In this document: positions 1-8,426 of the stretch, in pieces
Layout of the letters: the number at the start of each line of letters is the position of its first letter
Position numbering within the stretch: the stretch's first letter is position 1
Notes under the pieces: model-generated
What the model saw: only the letters and a program-made list of their open reading frames with translations
What the model was told of the DNA's origin: nothing
The model's database searches: none
Assembly: GCA_000720805.1 (NCBI GenBank)
Contig: JODI01000150.1
Span: forward strand, 1-23,378
Reading direction: 5' to 3'
DNA: 23,378 bases
Source: Streptomyces violaceoruber
GTDB taxonomy: Bacteria; Actinomycetota; Actinomycetes; Streptomycetales; Streptomycetaceae
Translations under genes and position numbers: made by a program

Positions 1-87
1 CCAGTTCTTCACGTCCGGCGAAGCCCACTCGGACTGCCAGTCCGGCGGCGTGAAGTTCATGAACCAACCCAGGTGGAACTTCGTCAT
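1..87 (-). CDS. NtaA/SnaA/DszA-type FMN-dependent monooxygenase, N-terminal part only
   Basis: The first 29 codons of a minus-strand gene that runs off the left edge. The protein begins MTKFHLGWFMNFTPPDW, which matches the start of the luciferase-like, two-component FMNH2-dependent monooxygenases (nitrilotriacetate, pristinamycin IIA and dibenzothiophene-sulfone types). The KFHLGWFMN core is identical to residues 5-13 of the complete monooxygenase at 7101-8426, and 27 bases are identical (55-81 and 8388-8414). The start is the ATG at 85-87; a purine-rich AGGAGAGG lies somewhat far upstream (about 14 bases), so initiation is not certain. The enzyme would need FMNH2 from a separate reductase; two candidates are encoded at 8675-9657. 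It lies downstream of the ABC ATPase gene but beyond a hairpin, so it may have its own promoter in 88-250. Substrate unknown. Confidence 0.75.
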   Translation of the reverse strand, partial: MTKFHLGWFMNFTPPDWQSEWASPDVKNW

Positions 88-251
88 GTGCGTCTGCCTG
101 CCTCTCCTGCTGCCTCCGCTGCCGCGAACTGGATCGCCGGGCCGCTCGGCACCGCGCCGTCGCGTGCCTCGGTTCTTGCTGACCCCATGACATCCCCCGT
201 CGGTGTCACGACGAATGCGCCGCCATGGCACCCGCATTGCGCCGCCGTGCC

Positions 252-285
252 CGTGGATCGCCCCTGGTCGGCGGGGTGATCCACG
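252..285 (-). terminator. Hairpin just after the ABC ATPase gene
   Basis: A 13-bp stem (252-264 with 273-285, one G-T wobble, 8-base loop) starts 6 bases after the stop of the minus-strand ATPase gene. There is no T tract, as is common in high-GC actinomycetes. It probably ends or attenuates the transporter transcript before the monooxygenase gene that starts at 87. The rest of 88-290 shows no credible gene. Confidence 0.55.
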
Positions 286-290
286 CCCAG

Positions 291-2273
291 TCACCCTTCC
301 TTCGCGGGGAGCCTGGAGAGATGACACGAGGCCTCCCGGCCACCCGTGCCGCTGATGGAGTAGAGGAACGGCGCCTCGGTCGAGCAGCGGTCGATCCGTT
401 CGCGGCAGCGCGGGTGGAACGAGCAACCCGACGGCACTGAGAGCGGACTCGCCGGCTCGCCCGGCAGGCGCACGGGGGCTGCCCCAGGGGTGGGAATCGC
501 GGCGAGCAGGGCTTTGGTGTACGGATGCTTGGGCGAGGTGATGACCTCCTCGGTCGGCCCCAGCTCGACGATCTGCCCGAGGTACATCACCGCGGTGCGG
601 TCGGAGATGAAGCGCGCGGCGGCCAGATCATGGGTGACGAACATGACGGCCATTCCGAGCTCGCGCCGCAGATCCTGAAGCAGGTTGAGCACGGACGCGG
701 CCAGGGACGCGTCCAGAGCGGAGGTGGGCTCGTCGCACAGCAGCAGCTTCGGAGGGACGATGACGGCCCTGGCGAACGCGACCCGCTGGCGCTGACCTCC
801 CGAAAGCATGCCCGCCTTGATGCCCGCCACGTCCGGGGGAAGCCCCACCTGAAGCAGTGCCCGGTCGACCAGCTCCCGGCGGTCCGCCCTGCCTTTCTCC
901 TTGAGCAGCCGCTCGCCGACGATCTCGCCGACGGTCAACCAGGGCGTGAGAGAGGCACCGGCGTCCTGGAACACCATTTGGGGCCGGCCGCCGAGCCGCT
1001 CGACGGTCCCACCGTCGGGCGCCATCAGCCCGGCGACGACCCGGAGCAGCGTCGACTTCCCCGATCCGGACTCGCCCACCACGGCCATCGACTCACCGGG
1101 AGCGATGTCCAGGATCACGTTGCGCAGCGCGTGCAACTGGTCCTTCTGCAGCAGCCCGCGCCTGACCGTGAACTGCTTGTTGACGCCGTTGATCCGCAGC
1201 GCGGGAGCGCCGTCGTCGACCTCGGCCATGGGGCGGAACGATGGTGAGGCGGCGCGTACCGCCTCTTGCGTCGTCGCTCCGGGCACGATGCAGGCCGCCA
1301 CACCGGAGTGCGTGGACGCCGGGGTCGGCACCGGCAGTGTTTCGGCGCAGTCAAGGATCGCCGCCGAGCACCGAGGCGCGAAGGCGCAACCGCTCGGATG
1401 GGCCCGCGGGTCCGGCGGTTCACCCGCGAGCGCCGGGATCTGCCGGCCCGTCGGCAGACTGAGATCCAGCCGGGCGTTCAGCAGGCCCACCGTGTACGGG
1501 TGTGACGGTGCTCGCAGGACCTCGTCCGTCTTCCCGATCTCGGCCACCCGGCCGCCGTACATGACCGCGATCCGGTCGGCCACCTGGGAGGCCACGCCGA
1601 TGTCGTGAGTCACCAGGACGAAGGACGTGCCGAGCTTGTCGCAGAGGTCACGGATGAGTGCGAGGACCTGGGCCTGCACCGTCACGTCTAGTGCCGTGGT
1701 GGGCTCGTCGGCTATCACCAGGTCAGGCTTGCCGGCGACCGCCATGGCGATCATCACGCGCTGCCTGAGCCCGCCTGAGAGCTCATGGGGGAACGCTTTC
1801 ATCCGCCGTTGGGGATCCGGGACGCCCACGAGGTCCAGCAGCCGCAGCGCCTCTTCCTCCGACCCGGCCGCCTCCACCACTTGGCGACCGATGCGCATCG
1901 TGGGATTGAGCGAGGTCATGGGGTCCTGGAACACCGCACCGAGGTGCAGCTTGCGTACGCGGCGCCGCTCCACTTCCGACGCCGACACCATGTCGACGCC
2001 GCACACCTCGGCCTTTCCGGTGATCAGGGGCATCGGGTCGCCGGCGAGCAGCCCGAGCAGGGCCAGAGTCATCACGCTCTTGCCCGAGCCGGACTCACCG
2101 ACGACGGCGAGGATCTCGCCGGGGTGGATGTCGAGGGTGACGCCTCGCAGGGAGTGAACGGGCACTCCTCGTCGCTTGAAGGTGACCGTGAGGTCCTCCA
2201 CCCGAGCGCGGGACATGGGCGGTGGTTCGGCGAGTGCGGCGGCGCTGTTCCCGTGAGTGCTGGTACTGGTCAT
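291..2273 (-). CDS. Peptide/nickel-type ABC transporter, two fused ATPase domains (DppD-DppF-like)
   Basis: 660 aa carrying two complete ABC ATPase modules. Module 1: Walker A GESGSGKS at residues 59-66, signature LSGG at 165-168, Walker B ending in Glu190, H-loop THD near 222. Module 2: Walker A near 400-407, signature LSGGQ near 490-494, Walker B LLLCDE near 510-515. Each module ends with the cysteine-rich tail typical of oligopeptide/dipeptide ATPases (GCAFAPRC near 295-302, GCSFHPRC near 616-623, each with further Cys downstream), known in this family to hold an iron-sulfur cluster. The ATG at 2273 is chosen because GAGGAGGG sits 7-8 bases upstream; the frame stays open further up but without family similarity. 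The fusion would serve as a complete nucleotide-binding pair, yet no permease gene is present between it and the binding protein. Cytoplasmic, membrane-associated. Confidence 0.9.
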   Translation of the reverse strand: MTSTSTHGNSAAALAEPPPMSRARVEDLTVTFKRRGVPVHSLRGVTLDIHPGEILAVVGESGSGKSVMTLALLGLLAGDPMPLITGKAEVCGVDMVSASEVERRRVRKLHLGAVFQDPMTSLNPTMRIGRQVVEAAGSEEEALRLLDLVGVPDPQRRMKAFPHELSGGLRQRVMIAMAVAGKPDLVIADEPTTALDVTVQAQVLALIRDLCDKLGTSFVLVTHDIGVASQVADRIAVMYGGRVAEIGKTDEVLRAPSHPYTVGLLNARLDLSLPTGRQIPALAGEPPDPRAHPSGCAFAPRCSAAILDCAETLPVPTPASTHSGVAACIVPGATTQEAVRAASPSFRPMAEVDDGAPALRINGVNKQFTVRRGLLQKDQLHALRNVILDIAPGESMAVVGESGSGKSTLLRVVAGLMAPDGGTVERLGGRPQMVFQDAGASLTPWLTVGEIVGERLLKEKGRADRRELVDRALLQVGLPPDVAGIKAGMLSGGQRQRVAFARAVIVPPKLLLCDEPTSALDASLAASVLNLLQDLRRELGMAVMFVTHDLAAARFISDRTAVMYLGQIVELGPTEEVITSPKHPYTKALLAAIPTPGAAPVRLPGEPASPLSVPSGCSFHPRCRERIDRCSTEAPFLYSISGTGGREASCHLSRLPAKEG

Positions 2274-2287
2274 GATTCGTGCCCTCC

Positions 2288-2574
2288 TCAACGTGTTGGC
2301 GTGCAGGCGTAGGTGAGCTGGGAGCTCTGCTCCAGCCCCCAGCCACTTGTGCGGGACAAGGTCGTCAGGTCGGAGCGGAACGGGATCCGCAGCTCTTCGT
2401 CGAGCAGGATCCGCTCGGTCTCCTCGGGCGTGGGCCCGCTTGTCCGGCGGCCGGACGACCAGGCCCGAGGCGCTGCCGCCGCGGGGCGTGCGACGTGTCC
2501 GCGCCCAGGTCCGGGTACCTGCTGGGCAGATGCGCGACAGTCTCGGGCGTGCACCGTCCCTGTTCGGATCGCAC
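2288..2574 (-). pseudogene. Short frame-broken ORF between binding protein and ATPase, function unknown
   Basis: No family recognised. Between the binding-protein stop (2616) and the ATPase start, the minus strand shows coding-like GC-rich third positions in one frame from about 2574 (possible GTG) to about 2466, then in another frame from about 2466 to a TGA at 2288-2290. This is consistent with loss of one base. The second part reads PTPEETERILLDEELRIPF, then RSDLTTLSRTSGWGLEQS, and ends QLTYACTPTR: acidic first, then Ser/Thr/Gly/Gln-rich with one Cys. The stop lies 14 bases before the ATPase ATG, so the ATPase ribosome site sits directly after it. It may be a real small protein with a frameshift (biological or sequencing error), or what remains of lost permease genes, although no membrane segment is visible. 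It resembles a leader-plus-core peptide only superficially. Confidence 0.35.
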
Positions 2575-2615
2575 CCTCCGAGCGCCCCTCTGCCGGCCAG
2601 CACGCCGCCACCGGG

Positions 2616-4244
2616 TCAGACCCGTTTGATCTTCGCGGAGTCGAAGATGTAGGGAAGGTACGAATCGAGCTCGACACCGCCGATGTCGGAATGGGTGACG
2701 AAGTTCTGCGGGATACGGCACAACGGAACCCACAAGGCCTCGTCTGCGATGATTTTGGTGATCCGCAGATAGACCTCGTTGGTCTTGTCCTCGGTGCCCT
2801 TGGTGATCGCCTCGTCCATGAGCTTGTCCACCTCGGCGTTGCCGTACTGGAACGCGTTCAGGGGCTTCGCGCCCGTGCGCAGGAAGATCCGCAGCGCGGT
2901 GTCCAAGTGCAGCGCGTCGCCTCCCATCGTCGCCAGGAGCAAGTCGGGCCGCTTGTCAGCCGGCTGGTTGCACAGGTCGAACCATTCCGCCGAGGGCATC
3001 GCCCGGATGCTGATCTCCAGCCCGGTCGGGGCGAGCTGGGTCTGGATCAGCTCGGCCATCTGCTGGGCCGGTGCGCCGTTGGACGACACCCAGGCGAAGT
3101 CGACCTTCTTGTTCGACAACGAGGCGATCTTCTCGGTCAGCCCGCCCAGGTCGACCTTCGGATTGAAGGGCGCGAGCCCATCGGGGAACATGTCCTCCGG
3201 CCAGAAGTTGTGCTGGACCGTGGTGAGCCCCTTGAAGGACGTCGCGACGGCCGCGGCGCGGTCGATGGCGGTCATCATCGCCTGGCGCAGGGACTTGTCC
3301 TTGAACATGCCGGCGTCAGGGTTCATGTAGAGCGCCATCATCGACGCGCCGGTGGTCGTGGTGACCGAGAACTTCTTGTTCTTCCGGTAGTCGAGCACGT
3401 CCGCGATGGCGAACCCGTGGCTGACCAGGGTGAACGCACCCTGGTCCAACTGGAGTTTCTGGGTCGCGATCTCGGGGGTGATCTGGATTCGGATCGACTT
3501 GAAGTAAGGCCGCTTGCCCCAGTAGCCGTCGAATCTTTCCAGGACGTAGTGGCTTCCCGGCACGAACTCCTTCATGACGTAGGGGCCGGTGCCCGCGTCG
3601 TGGGTCTTGAGCCACTTCTGCGCGAGGTCGCCGCCCACCTCCTGCTTGGCGACCGCCGTCGGGCTGGTCACCAGCATCTTCCACGGGCAGGCCGCGTAGT
3701 GGAGAAAGGCGTTGTTGGGCTCCTTGAGCTTGACGACGAGGGTTGTCGCGTCCTTCGCCTCGGCCTTCTCGATCCCTTCCACCATGTAGGCCGGTCCCTG
3801 CTTGACCCCGGCCCGCCGCTTGAAGCTCTTCACCCACGCCTCGGCGTCGGCGGGTGTCCCGTCGTGGAACTTGACGTCCGGCTTCAGCGTGAAGGTGTAG
3901 GTCAGCTGGTCCTTGGACACCGTCCAGGAGTCCGCCAGCTGCGGCACTATCTCGGCGGTACCGGACTTGTAGGTGACGAGGCCGTCGTAACACGCCTCCA
4001 TGACCTGGACGCCCTCGCCCTCGTACATGATGTCCGGGTCGGGGACCTGCATGTCCTGCAGGAACGGCATGCGCAGGGTGAGGTTGCCGGCGCCGTCCTC
4101 CTCGGTGGCTCCATCGCCACACGCCTCGAGCAGGCTCAGCAGGCTGACGCCGCCGAGCGTGATGCCGGCTGCTTTGAGCAGGCTGCGACGGCTCAGCTGG
4201 GTGCGCGGCTCCGGCCTGCGCTGGGTTTTGATCTCGGTGGGCAA
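2616..4244 (-). CDS. ABC transporter substrate-binding lipoprotein, family 5 (peptide/nickel type)
   Basis: 542 aa, usual length for the family 5 extracellular solute-binding proteins. The N-terminus has a twin-arginine signal (SRRSLLK, residues 18-24), a hydrophobic stretch and a lipobox LLEAC with the lipidated Cys at 42, so export by Tat and anchoring to the outer face of the membrane is expected. Family features include YDGLVTYKSG, ADSWTVSKD, KFHDGTPADAEAW and GTGPYVMKEF in the usual order. The start is TTG at 4244 because AGGAGG lies 6 bases upstream. The gene is preceded by 291 bp holding a 17-bp palindrome and a terminator-like hairpin, so it probably begins its own transcript with the downstream ATPase. 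The permeases that normally follow are absent. Family members bind peptides, nickel, sugars or other small molecules, so the ligand is not known. Confidence 0.9.
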   Translation of the reverse strand: MPTEIKTQRRPEPRTQLSRRSLLKAAGITLGGVSLLSLLEACGDGATEEDGAGNLTLRMPFLQDMQVPDPDIMYEGEGVQVMEACYDGLVTYKSGTAEIVPQLADSWTVSKDQLTYTFTLKPDVKFHDGTPADAEAWVKSFKRRAGVKQGPAYMVEGIEKAEAKDATTLVVKLKEPNNAFLHYAACPWKMLVTSPTAVAKQEVGGDLAQKWLKTHDAGTGPYVMKEFVPGSHYVLERFDGYWGKRPYFKSIRIQITPEIATQKLQLDQGAFTLVSHGFAIADVLDYRKNKKFSVTTTTGASMMALYMNPDAGMFKDKSLRQAMMTAIDRAAAVATSFKGLTTVQHNFWPEDMFPDGLAPFNPKVDLGGLTEKIASLSNKKVDFAWVSSNGAPAQQMAELIQTQLAPTGLEISIRAMPSAEWFDLCNQPADKRPDLLLATMGGDALHLDTALRIFLRTGAKPLNAFQYGNAEVDKLMDEAITKGTEDKTNEVYLRITKIIADEALWVPLCRIPQNFVTHSDIGGVELDSYLPYIFDSAKIKRV

Positions 4245-4347
4245 GGACGCCTCCTACGGCGGTTCTCACAGAGCCACTGGGACAGTGCGGTGAGGAAGGA
4301 GTCGAGGCGTTCGGCTCGTCTCCACGCTGGTTGACCAGATCAAAGCG

Positions 4348-4364
4348 GCGGTGTGTGACACCGC
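4348..4364. promoter_or_regulatory. 17-bp perfect palindromic operator candidate upstream of the binding-protein gene
   Basis: GCGGTGT-GTG-ACACCGC is a perfect 7-3-7 inverted repeat, 104 bp upstream of the TTG start of the solute-binding protein. The region 4245-4535 holds no credible gene; AT-richer DNA around 4385-4425 is a plausible promoter zone. Size and symmetry fit a dimeric repressor site, but no regulator gene sits next to it, so the protein is unknown. Confidence 0.5.
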
Positions 4365-4478
4365 AGCGTCATCACCGTGGCTTTACTATTGCGCCTGGTT
4401 CTCCACACATAAGGGTTTTGTAACGAAGGCTCCGATGCGAGGAGGACGCCCGGAAAAGTCAAGATCGTGAATGTCGCA

Positions 4479-4500
4479 ACAGGGCTCGCGTACGCCCTGT
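4479..4500 (-). terminator. Hairpin downstream of the second MFS gene
   Basis: A perfect 7-bp stem (ACAGGGC / GCCCTGT) with an 8-base loop lies 36 bases past the minus-strand stop at 4536. It would separate the monooxygenase-MFS-MFS transcript from the binding-protein transcript. No T run. Confidence 0.35.
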
Positions 4501-4535
4501 GTGCCCACGGGCAGCCGTCGCGGCCGGAGGGGTGT

Positions 4536-5828
4536 TCAGGCCCCGGAAGCGGGTCGGAGAGCGGTCTCCGGGGCGGCGGACAGCAGGTCCCGCAGGCGCA
4601 GTACGACCGTCAGCACCGCTGCCATCCCGACCAGGGACGACAGCATCAGGGCGTTCCGGGTGCCGAGCAGCTCGGCACCCGCTCCGATCACCACCATCCC
4701 GATCGGCATCGCGCCGATCGCGGTGCTGAGCACCCCGAGAGCGACGCCGCGTTCGGTCGCGTGTGCCGACTCGATCGCGAGCAGACTCTGCATGGACCCG
4801 AACGCGGCCTGGCCCAACCCGGCCACGAACAGCGCGAGGAACGCGAGCTCGAATACGGGTGCGATGGAAAAGCAGAACAAGCCGAGCAGGGCGATCATCG
4901 AGCCGACCGCGAAGACCAGCCCGCGCCGGTGCAAGGGCCAGGCACTCAGGACGGTTCCGCACAGGATCTGACCGCAGCCCGAAGCGGCGCCGAGGGCGCC
5001 GGCGAGCACGGCGTCGTGGGAGAACTCACCGGCCACGAGAGGTACCAGCGGGATGTAGCCGAACATGAACAGGTTCATGGCCACGGTCACGCCCAGAGTG
5101 GCCATCAGGCGTCTGCTGCGCCGGGCGAACCTGATGCTGGCGGCGGCCTGCGCGGCGATCGACACGCGCGCGGCGGGGGCGTGCGGGGTGGCATGGCGAG
5201 GCCGGGGGACCAGCCACAGCAAGGAAGCCGAGACACAGAGCAGTACGCCCATGCCGGCGAACCCCGCCCCCATGCCGACGTGGTCGATGAGCGCTCCACC
5301 GGCGAGCGTGCCGAACATGGCCGAACCCGCCTGGGCGGTGGCCTCGATCGTCATCGCCTGACCGGCGAAACGCGGACCGACGGTCTCGTAGATGAGGGGA
5401 CGCTGTGCGGTCATGTTCACCAGGCCGCCGATGCCCAGCGCGAACATGAAGGGGAGGGTCATCCAGATCTCGACCCGTCCGGACTGGACAAGACCGAACA
5501 TCGCGAACTGGACCGGGATGAGTGCCAGTTGGACGCAACGGACGAGCCTGCGCCGGTCCAGCCGGTCGCTGATCACCCCGGCCAGGAAGCCGCCGACGAG
5601 CATCGGCGCGAAGACGAGCGCGCCGACAAGCTGGTTGAGGATGGGCGAACCGGACATCTGGGTCAGCAGGTAACTCGTGGTGAACAGGCCCCCCCACCGC
5701 GTGGTGTGCCAGACGACGGAGCTGACACAGAGGTAGCGGTATCCGGGGACCTGGAACAGCGCCCGCAGCGAGTTCGACGGCGCGGGGCCGGCCCGGCGCG
5801 GAGTGGATCGTGCCTCGTCCGTGGTCAT
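4536..5828 (-). CDS. MFS transporter
   Basis: 430 aa with about 12 hydrophobic segments, two halves and a central cytoplasmic loop near residues 205-245. The loop between TM2 and TM3 carries the MFS motif-A signature (GVISDRLDRRRL, about residues 85-96). The ATG at 5828 overlaps the stop of the upstream MFS gene as ATGA, which implies translational coupling; this decides the start over longer in-frame options. The fold suits uptake or efflux by proton exchange, and the layout resembles exporters of the MFS drug-transporter or enterobactin-exporter type. Being the third gene of a monooxygenase operon suggests it moves the substrate or product of that enzyme. Direction of transport cannot be told. 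Confidence 0.85.
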   Translation of the reverse strand: MTTDEARSTPRRAGPAPSNSLRALFQVPGYRYLCVSSVVWHTTRWGGLFTTSYLLTQMSGSPILNQLVGALVFAPMLVGGFLAGVISDRLDRRRLVRCVQLALIPVQFAMFGLVQSGRVEIWMTLPFMFALGIGGLVNMTAQRPLIYETVGPRFAGQAMTIEATAQAGSAMFGTLAGGALIDHVGMGAGFAGMGVLLCVSASLLWLVPRPRHATPHAPAARVSIAAQAAASIRFARRSRRLMATLGVTVAMNLFMFGYIPLVPLVAGEFSHDAVLAGALGAASGCGQILCGTVLSAWPLHRRGLVFAVGSMIALLGLFCFSIAPVFELAFLALFVAGLGQAAFGSMQSLLAIESAHATERGVALGVLSTAIGAMPIGMVVIGAGAELLGTRNALMLSSLVGMAAVLTVVLRLRDLLSAAPETALRPASGA

Positions 5829-7099
5829 CCGGCCTCCACCGCAGCCTGCTCCCGTCGCCGCTGACCGGACACCCCGAGCAGGATCAGCAGGCTCAGGCCC
5901 GCAGAGCCCAGAGCGAGCGCGGGGAACCCGACCCAGCTGAGCAGGAACCCGCACAGGACCCCGGCAACTCCGCCGGACACGGCGGTGACGAAGTCCACGG
6001 CGCCCTGGACGTGCACCCGGTCACCGGAGGTGACGGTGTCCACCAGAAGCGTCGACGCGCCGATGAACACGAGCGCCCAGCCGAGCCCCACGGTGAACAT
6101 CGAGACGAACATTGCGGTGACATGGCCCGCCACCGTCCCGGTACAGCCGGCGAGGGCGAGCACGAGCGCGCCGTTCCGCATCGTCACCAGCCGCCCGAAC
6201 CGGTCCGCGAAGCGACCGACGAGCGGGCTGAAGGCGAACATGCCGGCCATGTGGGCGGAGACCACGAAAGGGATGATCATTTCGTTGTGGTGCGTCTTCA
6301 TCTCGATCGGTGACATGGCCATCACGCCGACCATCACCGATTGGGCGACCACCATGGTGAGCAGGGCCAGCCGGGCCGCGGATACGGTGGCGATCACCCG
6401 TAGTGAGTCGGTGACGCGGACCTGCCGGGCGGCGACGATCGCGATGTTGCCCTCCGCCCAGACCGCCAAGGGATCGGGGCGTAGCCGTACGCCCACATTG
6501 ACCATCGCGCAGACGAAGAAGAACGAGCTCAGGAGCCAGGGGCCGGCGTACTTCTCGAGCCCGAACACTGATTGACCGAGTGCCTCTGCCGGTCCGACGA
6601 GAGTCGGGCCGAAGATCGCTCCGAAGGTGGCCGCGAACAGGATCCGGCCCATCGCCCTGCTTCGCTGGTCAGGCTCGGCCAGGTCGGTCGCCGCGTACCG
6701 GGCGAGCAGGTTGGTGGCAGAGCCCGCGCCGTACAGCAGGAGGCCGCACAGGAAGACCACGAGGGACGAGATCTGCACGCCGGCACAGGCGACAAGGCCT
6801 CCCGAGGCGGCGAGTCCGTAGCCCAGTTGCATGCCGACCCGCCGTCCGCGTCGCGCCATGACCCGGGCGAGCACCTGCGCCATGACTCCCGAGCCCGCCG
6901 TGACAGCCGCGGTCGACAGCCCCACCCACGGGGTGGCAGCGCCGACGATTCCCTCGACCACGAAGCCGCCGATGGTGACAGCCGCGCCGAGCGCACCGGC
7001 ACCCACAACCTGGCCCAGGGTGAGCACCCGCAAGCTCTTCCGTTGGATTTCCGCGCGCTCGACCGGGGATCGGGGCACACCGCAGGACGGCGAGGCCAC
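5825..7099 (-). CDS. MFS transporter
   Basis: 424 aa, 12 predicted hydrophobic segments, with the basic loop RVMARRGRRVGMQ (about residues 79-91) after TM2 and AEPDQRSRAMG in the middle of the first half. The GTG start at 7099 is only one base after the monooxygenase TGA (7101-7103), and its own stop overlaps the start of the next MFS gene by 4 bases, so the three genes very probably form one translationally coupled operon. The two MFS proteins differ clearly in sequence, so they are not a recent duplication. They may form a pair for uptake and efflux of related compounds, or act separately. Substrate unknown. Confidence 0.85.
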   Translation of the reverse strand: MASPSCGVPRSPVERAEIQRKSLRVLTLGQVVGAGALGAAVTIGGFVVEGIVGAATPWVGLSTAAVTAGSGVMAQVLARVMARRGRRVGMQLGYGLAASGGLVACAGVQISSLVVFLCGLLLYGAGSATNLLARYAATDLAEPDQRSRAMGRILFAATFGAIFGPTLVGPAEALGQSVFGLEKYAGPWLLSSFFFVCAMVNVGVRLRPDPLAVWAEGNIAIVAARQVRVTDSLRVIATVSAARLALLTMVVAQSVMVGVMAMSPIEMKTHHNEMIIPFVVSAHMAGMFAFSPLVGRFADRFGRLVTMRNGALVLALAGCTGTVAGHVTAMFVSMFTVGLGWALVFIGASTLLVDTVTSGDRVHVQGAVDFVTAVSGGVAGVLCGFLLSWVGFPALALGSAGLSLLILLGVSGQRRREQAAVEAG

Positions 7100-7100
7100 C

Positions 7101-8426
7101 TCAGAACTCGAGCAGGTTGTCGCGGAACATCTCGTAGGTGTACGAGGTCCGTGTCAGCCCGCGTTTCTGGAGCTCGGGTACGAGACCGTCACAGACCTCG
7201 CTGATGGAGCGCCGCGTGAGGACGTCCTGGGTGAGCAGGAAGCCGTCCCCGCCCACCGTGGCCATGACATCGCCCATCTGGTCGGCGACCTCGGAGGGCG
7301 TTCCCAGCAGCTCGACGCGCTGCCCCGCGCTGGTGGACGACTGCGCGGCGACCTCGCGCAGAGTGCGGTCCCCGTTGTGGGCGACGAACTGCTGCAGCGA
7401 GCTCTGGTGGCCGTTGGTCACCAGCTGGGACGCCAGGTCCTTGACCGGGGTGTCCAGGTCGAAAACCGAGAAGTCGATGTCCGTCGCATAGCCCATCCCG
7501 GCAAGGCGCGTCACCGGGTTGGCGGCCGCCTCCTCCTGCGCCCGCTGTCGACGGTCCACGGCCGCCTGATGGGTCTCACCCAGGACCGGCGACACCAGGA
7601 AAAGCACCTTGACGGAGTCCGGGTCGCGACCGTGCGCCTCGGCACGGGCCCGGACGTCGTCGCGGTACTCCTTCATCTGCTCGACCGTGGTCGCCGAGGC
7701 GATGATCGAGTCCGCGTACTTCGAGGCGAAAGCACGGCCCTTGGGCGATCCGCCCGCCTGGACGATGACCGACCTTCCCTGCGGGGAGCGGGCAGAGTTG
7801 ATGGGTCCCCGCGACTTGTAGAACTTCCCCCGGAAGTGCACCGGGTGGACCTTGGCCGGGTCGGCGAAGACCCCGTCCTGGTCGACCACCATGGAGCCCG
7901 GCTCCCAGGATTCCCAGAGTCTGACGACCAGCTCGGTGAACTCCTCGGCCATGTCGTAGCGGACGTCGTGATCCGGCTGGGCGTCATGGCCGTAGTTCTG
8001 CGCCGCACGGTCCGAGCTCGCGGTGACCATGTTCCACCCGGCCCGGCCACGGGAGACATGGTCCATCGTCGAGACGAGCCGTGCGAGCAGGTACGGCGGG
8101 TACTCCGTGATCGCCAGCGTCGCGACGATCCCCAGGCGCGAGGTGTTCTGGGTGAGGATCGAGGCCAGGACCGACGGGTCGAACTTGGGGACCGCGTACG
8201 CGTTCTCCAGGTAGAAGTCGTGCTTGCCCTGCCAGGCGTCGGGCACGAACGACGAGTCCTCGAGGATGAAGTAGTCGAAGCACGCGCGTTCCAGGGAGCG
8301 CGCCATGTCGACGTAGAAGTCCGGGAGCATTCCCTCGGACTTGTGGGTGCCGATCCACTGGTCCCGCCAGCCGTGCACGCGGTAGCCGTTCATGAACCAA
8401 CCCAGGTGGAACTTGTCGGCTTGCAA
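7101..8426 (-). CDS. NtaA/SnaA/DszA-family FMNH2-dependent monooxygenase
   Basis: 441 aa, the normal length for this branch of the luciferase-like (TIM-barrel) flavin monooxygenases. Family landmarks run in order: KFHLGWFMN (5-13), CFDYFILEDSSF (about 49-60), LAITEYPPYLLARL (about 104-117), GRAGWNMVTA (about 127-136), then GRSVIVQAGGSPKGRAFA in the middle. Such enzymes use FMNH2 from a partner reductase and O2 to oxidise nitrogen- or sulfur-bearing compounds. Start: TTG at 8426 with GGGAGG 5 bases upstream, matching the family N-terminus. It heads a coupled operon with two MFS genes and is divergent from two flavin reductase genes, the classical two-component arrangement. A paralogue starts at 87. 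Substrate not inferable beyond the family. Confidence 0.9.
   Translation of the reverse strand: MQADKFHLGWFMNGYRVHGWRDQWIGTHKSEGMLPDFYVDMARSLERACFDYFILEDSSFVPDAWQGKHDFYLENAYAVPKFDPSVLASILTQNTSRLGIVATLAITEYPPYLLARLVSTMDHVSRGRAGWNMVTASSDRAAQNYGHDAQPDHDVRYDMAEEFTELVVRLWESWEPGSMVVDQDGVFADPAKVHPVHFRGKFYKSRGPINSARSPQGRSVIVQAGGSPKGRAFASKYADSIIASATTVEQMKEYRDDVRARAEAHGRDPDSVKVLFLVSPVLGETHQAAVDRRQRAQEEAAANPVTRLAGMGYATDIDFSVFDLDTPVKDLASQLVTNGHQSSLQQFVAHNGDRTLREVAAQSSTSAGQRVELLGTPSEVADQMGDVMATVGGDGFLLTQDVLTRRSISEVCDGLVPELQKRGLTRTSYTYEMFRDNLLEF

Noticed and set aside
2313..4334. A 673-codon open frame on the plus strand opposite the binding protein.
   Set aside because: It is antisense to a well-supported family protein, rich in Arg/Gly/His/Leu as expected from the complement of high-GC coding DNA, and matches no family.
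4370..4413. Very short minus-strand ORFs (MCGEPGAIVKPR and MMTLRCHTPPL) upstream of the binding-protein gene, as possible cysteine-responsive leader peptides.
   Set aside because: Each has one Cys and lacks the conserved pattern of known actinobacterial leader peptides; no clear ribosome site.
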